From NCBI RefSeq assembly GCF_009695775.1, contig NZ_VUNG01000021.1, positions 1 to 62,546 of the forward strand: a stretch of 62,546 nucleotides of DNA. The letters are read 5' to 3'. Positions within the stretch are counted from its first letter, which is position 1, and every line of letters begins with the position of its first letter. This document shows positions 34,654 through 42,533 of this stretch, in pieces. A program made the translations under genes and the position numbers. The DNA comes from Hallella mizrahii. Its GTDB lineage: Bacteria; Bacteroidota; Bacteroidia; Bacteroidales; Bacteroidaceae. The notes beneath the pieces are model-generated. The model had not been told where the DNA came from, ran no database searches, and was given only the letters and a program-made list of their open reading frames with translations.

Positions 34654-36174
34654 TTACTTTCTTTGCAGATGCTGCTCCTGCGACTGACGCTCGGAGGCTA
34701 TCTGCTCATAGTTCTCTGAAGCCTGCTGGCTGAAGGTTACGGCATTGACAAGACAGCCGATTTTCTGCCGCTTGGCAGCATCGTCGCCGTCTCCATTGAG
34801 GATGGCGGTCAGGCGTTGCTGCTCCTCGGCTGTCAGCTCATGGCGGTACTCCTTCTTGCCGTCGTGGGTGACGAGGACAGCCTTTCCGCCCTCGGTGACG
34901 GTCAGTGATGCCGACTTCAGGTTGGGCGTCATGCTGCTGAGGTCGATGCGGCGTTGAGTGACAGCCTCGTTGATAGCGGCCATCTTCTCGTCGCGGCTCT
35001 TGCCTTCCATCTTCATCGTCAGCATGAGCATGGTCATGAGCATCTGCATCAGACTGCCCAGGAGTCCACGCCCACCGTCCGTGCCTATGGCTGCATCTTC
35101 GGAGGTCATCAGCTTGCTGAGCCATCCTTCCGGCGTGGCCTGTTTCTGCTCCGGAGTGCCGCTACCTTTGGACTGATAGTCGGAAAGGAGGTTGCGGCCG
35201 TTGTGCTGCGCCTCTATCTTCAGGTTGCCTTTTTGACTAATGTCCGCGAGGTAGGCAGCCGGGTTGACCCATTGCATCTTGCCGTCCCTGGAGACGTTGA
35301 TGACACCGAAGTGGAGATGCTCGCCCGTGACCCTCGTTCCCGTGGCTCCCGAAACGCCAATCTTCTGTCCGGCATTAACTGTGTCTCCCTTCTTTACGGC
35401 AATCTCACTGAGGTGCATATACTGTACCCTCACCCGCGAGCCGTCTTCACGGGCATACTCCACGGTGACGGTCTTGCCCCCAGCGGTGTTCGTGCGGTGG
35501 TCAGCACCCACGACGGTTCCTTTGTTCTCGGTCGCCAGGACCGCTTCCCTGTTGGTCTTGATGTCCATGCCGTGGTGCACCTGCATGGTACCTTTGTTCA
35601 GCGGATCTTCCCGGTTGCCATAAGGAGAGGTGACGAGCATGAAGCTATCGCGCTTCACGGGTATGCTGTAACTGCCGGTGGCTACGGCTGACGAGTTCTT
35701 GGCTGCGGTTGCCTGACAGCGTGGCTGGCTCATCACCATCTTGTCGTACTTCTGCAGTCCGGCACCCTCGATGACGCTCACCAACGTGGATACATAGCGT
35801 TTGTCGGAGGCATAGCCGCCCCGCTGGATGGCAGCAGCCCAGCCACGGTAGTCGTCGGCGGCAAGGCCGGCGGTATGCTTGCGGTATCGCTGCGCCATGA
35901 GGACTTTGGAATGATCCTCATAGCTCTGACCTACACTGTCGTATTTCTTGAACTTCTCGTTGGGCCGGTCGTCATCCGCCAGGACATAGTTGCCGTTGTA
36001 GGTACCTTTCACACCGAAATGGTTGTTGGCTGTATTGGCCAAGGTGCTCCTGCCGTCCGCCGACTCAATGATACCCTGTGCCAGCGTCACCGAGGCGGGT
36101 ATGCCATAGCGCCGCATCTGCTCCATGGCATACTCCGCATACTGCTCGATATACTGTTGTCTGGATGGTGTCAT
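34654..36174 (-). CDS. Peptidoglycan hydrolase: glucosaminidase plus M23
   Basis: 506 residues. Residues 1-145 are a GH73/FlgJ-like glucosaminidase (SVTLAQGIIESADGRS with the catalytic Glu, then HFGVKGTY). Residues 175-330 are an M23 endopeptidase with zinc motifs HHGMD and HLHFG. The rest is a low-complexity tail with a hydrophobic Met/Leu-rich stretch near 375-395 that may be a membrane helix. There is no N-terminal signal peptide, so export may use the transfer apparatus or the internal helix. It would open the cell wall for the secretion channel. Separate versions of both domains are encoded at 47967-49317. Confidence 0.9.
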   Translation of the reverse strand: MTPSRQQYIEQYAEYAMEQMRRYGIPASVTLAQGIIESADGRSTLANTANNHFGVKGTYNGNYVLADDDRPNEKFKKYDSVGQSYEDHSKVLMAQRYRKHTAGLAADDYRGWAAAIQRGGYASDKRYVSTLVSVIEGAGLQKYDKMVMSQPRCQATAAKNSSAVATGSYSIPVKRDSFMLVTSPYGNREDPLNKGTMQVHHGMDIKTNREAVLATENKGTVVGADHRTNTAGGKTVTVEYAREDGSRVRVQYMHLSEIAVKKGDTVNAGQKIGVSGATGTRVTGEHLHFGVINVSRDGKMQWVNPAAYLADISQKGNLKIEAQHNGRNLLSDYQSKGSGTPEQKQATPEGWLSKLMTSEDAAIGTDGGRGLLGSLMQMLMTMLMLTMKMEGKSRDEKMAAINEAVTQRRIDLSSMTPNLKSASLTVTEGGKAVLVTHDGKKEYRHELTAEEQQRLTAILNGDGDDAAKRQKIGCLVNAVTFSQQASENYEQIASERQSQEQHLQRK

Positions 36175-36186
36175 AGCATCGGCAGG

Positions 36187-38190
36187 TTATCGGTGCATAC
36201 TTGTTCGCTGGTCCTCCTGACGGGCTACGACTTCCTTGACCTCCTGCTGCGAGGATTCCTTGGCTTCATCCTGGTTCTGCTGCCTCGGCACAGTGAGCTG
36301 GTCACAGATGGCCACACGTTCGCCGGCACGGATGAGCTTGGGCAGATAGGTGTCGAGGGCGTGGTGAGGGAAAACGGCAGTCTCCAAAGGACGGCCGTCC
36401 TTATCCTTCACCTTGTTGTTGCTGGTCAGCGTGATACCCAATATCCTTGAAGCCTTCTCGGCATCGCCACGGTAGGTCTCATAGAAGTCTCCGGCACGGA
36501 ACAGAAGGATTGCATCGGGGTGCTTGGCCTTCAGCTTGTCGTACTGCTTCATGATGGGAGGCAGCTTGCTCTGCACTTCCTTTTCCTTCACAGTCTCTTT
36601 CACAGTCTCTTTTCCATTCTCTTTCAAAGTCTGTTGTCCGATCTGCTTCTCCTCCTTCTGCTTGCCGCTGAGCACATCGGCATAGAGCGTGGCGGCAAGG
36701 TGCTGCTTGTAGTCGCGCTTGTCATCGGCGAGCCACAGCCGCTGCCATTGCGACTGGCTGATCTCCCGCGGACGCTGCTTCTCACCGTCGATGTTGGCCA
36801 TGAGGAGTACCTTGTTGTCGTTGGTCTTGAAGGCATTCACCCGGTCAATGCGGTCAAGGGTCTCCTGAGAGGCACCACTCCTGAAGATGTTCACCTCGCG
36901 GTCGGGATGCTCAGCCACCACGGAGTAGTATTTCTGGGCGAACTGTGAGCGGAACTTCTCTATGGTAGCCTCGTCGTGGTCGTTCTTCATCATGTCGAAA
37001 TACATACCAATGTCGGCCTTGTCGGGATGGACGGCAAAGGTGCGGCCTTCCTCCGGACGTGCGGCAAGCGTCCACTTTCCGTCATCGTCTTTCAGCATGG
37101 CAATACGTGAGAAGTTCTCTGGCACTTTGTCGATGGGAAACTGTGAAGTCCACGCCTGCATGGTCTTCTCGGAAGGCTTCTCCACGGGCAAAATCTTTAC
37201 GCCGCTCTCTGCCTTCTTCATCATCCCCACCGTGCGGTTGACATCCGCGAGGATGGCCTTGCCCAATTCCGGGTTTTCCTTCAGTTGTGCGATGACCGAC
37301 GGCAGATGCTCCATGGTCTCGGGATGGAGTTTGGCAGGGAGTCCCATCTCCAGCATTTTGTGGGATGCCACCAGGTCCCTTACCAACAGTTCACGCTGCT
37401 GCATAGAAGCCTCGGGCTGGCGTCCGCCTTCCACAGCTACCCCCTTACGCCCGAGACGTTGAGGAACGCCCGTGGCATGGGCAATCTGCCGGACCACTTC
37501 CTGGGCATAGTCGGGATAAGAGGCAAAGTCCTTCTGCGGTGGGATGTGCACCGTGTCGGTGCGGCTGTCGTAGTGAGCGAGACCAGTACCGTCCTTGCGG
37601 ATCGGCACAAGACAGTCTTTCATCTTCTGCAGGAACTGGTTGAACTCCATCCGTAGGGCCTTGTCGTCCACGGGTTTGTCCGTGCGCTCGCTGGCAGCGG
37701 CAAACTGCTCCACTTGTTTTTTGTAGTCCTCCTTGTGCACATGCGCCATCGTCGTCTGGTCGATGTTGAAGATGGTATAGACATCCTCACGCGGGTTGGC
37801 CTTGTACTGCTTGCGGGCGTTCTCGTCGAGGGCAAAATAAGCCTTGCGGCTGATCTTGTCGTCGGGATTGTCGTTGTTGACATACTGGTTGGGATTCGTC
37901 CACACCACCGCCACGCCTTTCTGACCCTTGCGGACAGCCTCGCCGCGGTCGTGGGTCTCACGGAACATCGTATAGACGTTGGTCTTGAACCCGCCTAGGT
38001 CACTGTGCATCGCCATCATCAGGGCATTGCCCGGCGGCAGGCGCAAGGACTTGTTGTAAAAACTCGGAGCCGGTTTGCGTGAGGCATTGAGCAGCACGCC
38101 ACCGTTCTCCTTTGCATTCTCAAGGGCTGCGACAAGAATCTCCGTCTGTCGCTCTGCGCCCGTCTTCTTCTGATTTACTTCTTCTGCCAT
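36187..38190 (-). CDS. ArdC-like protein with MutS domain I
   Basis: 667 residues. Residues 1-150 resemble the ArdC single-strand-binding domain ([18 protein letters not shown] type, then [15 protein letters not shown]). The zincin region reads [13 protein letters not shown], so the HExxH zinc motif is lost. Residues 545-635 match MutS domain [21 protein letters not shown], then [10 protein letters not shown] with the F-x-E mismatch-reading motif, and [25 protein letters not shown]. Between them lies an Lys/Glu-rich linker. The domain could sense unusual DNA structure in the transferred strand. The combination is striking; no catalytic function is evident. Confidence 0.8.
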   Translation of the reverse strand: MAEEVNQKKTGAERQTEILVAALENAKENGGVLLNASRKPAPSFYNKSLRLPPGNALMMAMHSDLGGFKTNVYTMFRETHDRGEAVRKGQKGVAVVWTNPNQYVNNDNPDDKISRKAYFALDENARKQYKANPREDVYTIFNIDQTTMAHVHKEDYKKQVEQFAAASERTDKPVDDKALRMEFNQFLQKMKDCLVPIRKDGTGLAHYDSRTDTVHIPPQKDFASYPDYAQEVVRQIAHATGVPQRLGRKGVAVEGGRQPEASMQQRELLVRDLVASHKMLEMGLPAKLHPETMEHLPSVIAQLKENPELGKAILADVNRTVGMMKKAESGVKILPVEKPSEKTMQAWTSQFPIDKVPENFSRIAMLKDDDGKWTLAARPEEGRTFAVHPDKADIGMYFDMMKNDHDEATIEKFRSQFAQKYYSVVAEHPDREVNIFRSGASQETLDRIDRVNAFKTNDNKVLLMANIDGEKQRPREISQSQWQRLWLADDKRDYKQHLAATLYADVLSGKQKEEKQIGQQTLKENGKETVKETVKEKEVQSKLPPIMKQYDKLKAKHPDAILLFRAGDFYETYRGDAEKASRILGITLTSNNKVKDKDGRPLETAVFPHHALDTYLPKLIRAGERVAICDQLTVPRQQNQDEAKESSQQEVKEVVARQEDQRTSMHR

Positions 38191-38244
38191 TGTATCATAT
38201 CATGAATGGGTGAAAAAATATAGGGAAATAACTCGCTGTCTTCG

Positions 38245-39921
38245 TTATCGGATGCCACGTGTCTGACTGCGCTCCTGGCTTTGCTCATAGCTGTCGGCAG
38301 CACGCTCGATGGTCTGTCTGTTGCCCATGGCCGTCTCATCCACCTTCGCCAGTATGCGGTTGGCAAGGGTGTTGAGTGGCAGAGCCCCGGATTGATAAGC
38401 CTCTACGACCTTCACGGGCAGGGTGACGATACGCGGCACTCTGTCGATGTCCACCAAGAGCACGTTGCCCTCTATCTGTGGATTGCAGAGCCGCTTGTCC
38501 AACGGCTCATCGTCATAGCGCTTAAAGCGTGTGGCATTGCTCTGGTTCTTCCGCTGCTCCGCCAGTGCCTCCTGACCGGCCGTGTTGAACAGACTGGCTC
38601 CGCCATAGAGCATGAGCGGAAACTTCATCAGGGGATTGGAGGCGAAGGTCCCGGCAAGGAGCGAGGCAAGCGGCACCATCGTCTGCTGGTTCAGACCGAT
38701 GGATTTAGTCTTGCCCGTCAGTACACCTAAGAGCATGTCGGGGAGCATGGCCAAGGTGAAGCCGAGATGGTTGAAGGTGTCGCCCATACCGTCAAGGCCA
38801 ATATTGCCAAGGAGCGCATTCCAGCCGGTGTAGTCTCCGGTCGATAGTTGTTGTGATGACGGTTGTTGTGATGGTTGTTGTTGTGATGGCTGTTGGCTGT
38901 CATCCGTCGGTTGTGGCGCATTCTCCTGTAGCGGAACAGTTTCCTCAGCCTCGGCTATGTTCTTGTAGCTCACGGCATCGCGTCCCGACCGTCGGCTGCC
39001 CTGCTCGTTGCGGATGGCTTTGGCAAAAGCCTCATACTCCATAGCCCGGTAGGTGGCAGCGGCGGCGGACATGGTAGAAGTGCGCCCGATGGCCTTGACC
39101 GTGCGCTCACCGGCATCGAGGGCTTTCGTCACCTTGCTACGGTATGTCTTGGCATTGTCCGTGGCCCATTTCAGCGCGATAGCCAGCTGTTTGTCAGTGG
39201 CATACGCTATTTCGTTGAAGCCCATTTGTGAGAACATCCATTGTGGAATGGCGGCTTTTCTGCGGTTGGCTGCTGCCACCTCCTGCCGTCCTAACTTACG
39301 CTGCTTCTCCAGATAATCCTTCTGTTGTCCGGAGCCCACACGGTCGACGGCCTCGACGCCAACGTCTATAGCAGCCTGCCCCAGCAGTCCGCCGACACCC
39401 ATCGTCGTGGCGGCATTGACGATCCACGAGCCGATGCTTGCCGCCGCCTGTTCCACGAACGACGGGTTGTATTTCTTTTCCGCCTCCTTGTTGATATGGT
39501 TCTGCATGGCACTCTCGCGACTGCGGTTAGGGATATAGAACAGGGTGCCCTCCATGGCTTTGCGCGTGATGTACTCAGCCGTAGACTTGGGAATCTGTTC
39601 CTTGATGAGATGGTCTACCATCTTCTTCTCCATGACCGCATCGACGGTGATATGCTGCCGTTTCAGCTCCGCCTTCACCATGCTGATATAGTCTTCTACA
39701 GTCTTCGTGTTCCACTTGCCGGTGTAGTTCACCTGCGAGCGGTAGCAGTCCATCGCCGCCATACCGCCGTCGGGACCCGCCGCACCGGCCATGAGCATGC
39801 GGTAGGAAGCATTGTGGCGTGCGGACTCCTCCGCCTTCAGGCGGTTGAGCTCGTCACGGACCTTATTCATGATGGGTACTACCCGGGTAGTGAAGATATC
39901 GGGTTGTCGGGATGTTGCCAT
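38245..39921 (-). CDS. Large conjugation-operon protein, function unknown
   Basis: 558 residues. The N-terminal 110 residues are helical and charged; residues 150-175 and 390-460 contain hydrophobic Gly-rich stretches that may be membrane segments. A Gln/Ser-rich low-complexity linker (SQQPSQQQPSQQPSSQQ) lies near residue 345. No family is recognised. Its ATG lies one base after the stop of the frame-corrected M23-like gene, so the two are closely coupled. It is probably an inner-membrane part of the transfer machinery. Confidence 0.75.
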   Translation of the reverse strand: MATSRQPDIFTTRVVPIMNKVRDELNRLKAEESARHNASYRMLMAGAAGPDGGMAAMDCYRSQVNYTGKWNTKTVEDYISMVKAELKRQHITVDAVMEKKMVDHLIKEQIPKSTAEYITRKAMEGTLFYIPNRSRESAMQNHINKEAEKKYNPSFVEQAAASIGSWIVNAATTMGVGGLLGQAAIDVGVEAVDRVGSGQQKDYLEKQRKLGRQEVAAANRRKAAIPQWMFSQMGFNEIAYATDKQLAIALKWATDNAKTYRSKVTKALDAGERTVKAIGRTSTMSAAAATYRAMEYEAFAKAIRNEQGSRRSGRDAVSYKNIAEAEETVPLQENAPQPTDDSQQPSQQQPSQQPSSQQLSTGDYTGWNALLGNIGLDGMGDTFNHLGFTLAMLPDMLLGVLTGKTKSIGLNQQTMVPLASLLAGTFASNPLMKFPLMLYGGASLFNTAGQEALAEQRKNQSNATRFKRYDDEPLDKRLCNPQIEGNVLLVDIDRVPRIVTLPVKVVEAYQSGALPLNTLANRILAKVDETAMGNRQTIERAADSYEQSQERSQTRGIR

Positions 39922-39922
39922 A

Positions 39923-41106
39923 TTATGTGAATGTTTGTCTTAACTGTTTGATGACCTGCTCCCTGGTCTGCGCAAGGGCAGCATGGAGCACTTCCATCTG
40001 ACGGGGATAATATTCTTCAAGCCATTCGTCCTTGCCGATGCTGTCGTGGATGAAGCGGATGGCGAGTTCACGGTTGATCTCCACGGCTCGCTCTCCCCGC
40101 TTCTTGCCGTTGAACCAGGCTTTCGTCCACCAGTTGATACCGTCCTTGTCGGGATAGACGCTGACGAGGCGCTGGATGTCGAAACTCTGGATGTCGATGT
40201 CGAAGCCGTCGAAAGGATCGATGAAGCCCTGACTGTCTATGGCGTCGTCAACAGCTTTTTTTTTTCAATCTCGGTCATGGATGAGAGAAACACACCGTGT
40301 ATGAGCGCAAGGTAATTGAGGAAGTCGTGAATGAGCAGCGTCTGCACCCTTCCGATAATCCCTAAGCTCCGTTCGCCGAGTCCCAAGGGATTGAGCATAC
40401 TCGGTGTGTGCTCGTAGTAGGCACCGGCAGCAGCCCCTTCCGCCAAGACACTGCGCAGGGCGGCCTCCGTGGAGCCCGGCACGCGGTAACGGTTGGATAG
40501 AAGGTCTGCCATATAGCGTCCGAAGAACCGGGTGTACATCTGGTCGATCTCCGGCTGCTGGGCATCGTAGGGCGTGGAGACGGGGAAGTCGAGGGTCGCC
40601 ATCTCCGGGTTGTTGCCCGTCATGGCTTTCTGCTCCTGCATCATGAGGTTGTCCCTTACCATCGTAAGAAACTCTAGCGGATTGACTTCCTCACCGTTGA
40701 AGCGAACCTCCACATGGAGCAGACCGTCGCAGACGGCTATGTTGTCACCGGCCTTGACATTTCGTCCGAAACCGCCCACTACCTCACGGATATGGGAATA
40801 GGTGACATCGAACGAACTGTTGTCTCCGGCGGCATAGTTGCGGTAGTTGACGGTGATCTGGAATCCCTTGCGGTTGTTGGTGGAGATGCCGGAGACGATG
40901 CCGGTAGCCAAAGCTTTCAGCCAGGTGTGGGGCGAGACCTTGAAGTCGACACCGTGATGGAAGAACTTCTCCCCTGTCACGGGATGCTGCTGGTCGCCGT
41001 AGCCAAGGGTGATGACCAAGGGGCAGGGCTCCGGCAACTCAAAGGGCATGGCGTAGCCACTCGGTGAATAGAGGTTCATGGACGGATTGTATGCTGTCTT
41101 TTCCAT
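39923..41106 (-). CDS. M23-like protein, two frames joined at A10
   Basis: The zero frame (41106-40237) encodes 289 residues with an M23 fold: HHGVDFK, a TYSHIRE segment and GLLHVEVRF, where the usual HxH is HxE, so zinc binding may be impaired. It ends soon after a run of ten A (T10 on the plus strand, 40256-40265). The run contains A AAA AAG in the zero frame. A -1 shift there continues as AVDDAIDSQGFIDPFDGFD and runs about 105 codons to TAA at 39923, one base before the next ATG. The continuation is well composed, so it is the genuine C-terminus of a protein of about 394 residues. Confidence 0.8.
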
Positions 41107-41124
41107 ATTTTGTTTGTTTAATCG

Positions 41125-41829
41125 TTATCGTCTGAGACCAGTCTGCTGCTCCCTTGCCAGTTCGTTTTCCGCTGTCTGAGCAACTGACGGTGTCTGCTTT
41201 TGAGAGTTGTTGCCGACCATCATCATCGCCATGAGGGCACCGCCGATCTTGCCAAGGAGTCCTGTGCGGCCGAAGATGAGATACGATGCGGCAATAAGGG
41301 CTCCGATGCTCAGGCCCGACACCTTGCCGTGGACGAGGTTGTCGAGGAAGTTGCCGAACATGTTCGTGCCGTTGCCGCCGAAGAGGTTTCCGAGGAAGTG
41401 GCTGATGCCACGTAGTGTCTCACCCAGGGTGCCGAGCACTCCCTTGGCCTCCTCAGCGGTTTCCTTCACCCCGGTGAGAACATTGGAAGCGGTGTCCTTG
41501 ACATCTTCTACGGTGTTCTTGCCTGTGAAGCCGTTGACGACATCGTGGGAGAAGTCGCCCGTGCCGTCGACACCCTTGCGCAGCGTCTTGCCCACGGCGG
41601 TGCCATAGGACTCGTCGGAGTTTGTGAGTTTCTGCCAACCGGCAAAGGCGGCTACACCCCCGACAATGGTTGTCTTGGGGTTGCGGGCAGCGGCGGAGGC
41701 TACCTTGGCAGTAGCACTGGCGACGTTGACCGTGGCTGCCTTGCCGCCTTGCCAGAGTGTGGAAGTGGCCTTCAGTCCGCTGCGCCACAACTTGGGAGCG
41801 GCCTTAGTGAGTAATGATAACCATCCCAT
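41125..41829 (-). CDS. Membrane protein of conjugation operon
   Basis: 234 residues. Ala-rich helices around residues 20-65 and a hydrophobic hairpin near 180-210 (GLSIGALIAASYLIF, LLGKIGGALMAMMMVG) suggest two or three membrane segments. The middle is charged and helical (ASNVLTGVKETAEEAKGVLG). No family is recognised. It lies between two exported proteins in the leftward operon, with a gap of 6 bases to the next gene. Confidence 0.7.
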   Translation of the reverse strand: MGWLSLLTKAAPKLWRSGLKATSTLWQGGKAATVNVASATAKVASAAARNPKTTIVGGVAAFAGWQKLTNSDESYGTAVGKTLRKGVDGTGDFSHDVVNGFTGKNTVEDVKDTASNVLTGVKETAEEAKGVLGTLGETLRGISHFLGNLFGGNGTNMFGNFLDNLVHGKVSGLSIGALIAASYLIFGRTGLLGKIGGALMAMMMVGNNSQKQTPSVAQTAENELAREQQTGLRR

Positions 41830-41835
41830 AGTGCT

Positions 41836-42522
41836 TCATTTTTTGGGTTTCACATGTTTTGCGTTCACGCGCCAGGTGTCAAGGCACTCCTCGATGAGTC
41901 CGGCCCTGCCCTCCCTGTGCGGCAGTGAGTTGTATTCGATATTGTGCCATACCAGTCCCATCGTGGTACTCCGCACCAGTTTGGTGAGCATCGCCAGCTG
42001 ATGGTTCATCGCCTTGAGCTGCGGACGGATGGAGAACACGAGGGAGATGCGCTGCTGCTCGGTCATTTTCTTGTCAAGGCATACCTCGCGGATGGTGTTG
42101 ATGATGCCCATGCTCTTGGTGAGGATGCTGATGTAGATGTCGTTGCGCTTCTTGTGAAGAGCCACGGCAATGGCGTTGGCAGGCGCCTCGCTGATCTGTT
42201 TCGACAGACTGCCCATGTGCTCGCAGAGTCGGTTGACTTCAAAGTAGAAACCATAGGCCTGGGCAGCATAGGAGATGGTCGTTCGGAAAGTGCTCAGGTA
42301 GTCGTCAAACTGCTTCTGCAGGTCCTTTGTGGCAGCGACCTCCTCGTTCAGCCAGATATGTCCGGCCGACTCGGCTCCCATCAGCTTGATCTGTGCGTTG
42401 TACTGCGACTCCGCCTTCTTCGTGTACTCGATGATCATCCCCGTCAGAATGGGATCAATCTGGGCATGACCGGGCAGTGGAAGGAGAACAGCGAGTAACA
42501 GGAGTAATACGATGTGTTTCAT
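41836..42522 (-). CDS. Exported conjugation protein, TraI-like build
   Basis: 228 residues from the ATG at 42522, which opens a clear signal peptide (MKHIVLLLLLAVLLPLPGHA, then Q). Upstream in-frame Met would add 70 unlikely residues. The mature part is all helical and resembles periplasmic helical proteins of Bacteroidales conjugation operons; I cannot name the family with certainty. Its start lies 11 bases after the end of the fused primase gene, whose C-terminal part is of similar design. Confidence 0.75.
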   Translation of the reverse strand: MKHIVLLLLLAVLLPLPGHAQIDPILTGMIIEYTKKAESQYNAQIKLMGAESAGHIWLNEEVAATKDLQKQFDDYLSTFRTTISYAAQAYGFYFEVNRLCEHMGSLSKQISEAPANAIAVALHKKRNDIYISILTKSMGIINTIREVCLDKKMTEQQRISLVFSIRPQLKAMNHQLAMLTKLVRSTTMGLVWHNIEYNSLPHREGRAGLIEECLDTWRVNAKHVKPKK

Positions 42523-42533
42523 CTTACCGGGTG

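Noticed and set aside
38860..38900. Short tandem repeat of GTTGTTGTGATG type, considered as a CRISPR-like or regulatory repeat
   Set aside because: It encodes the Gln/Ser-rich linker of the 558-residue protein in frame; a coding microsatellite explains it.
38945..39930. Plus-strand open frames opposite the conjugation operon
   Set aside because: They mirror the codon bias of the minus-strand genes and have no starts or motifs; they are antisense shadows.
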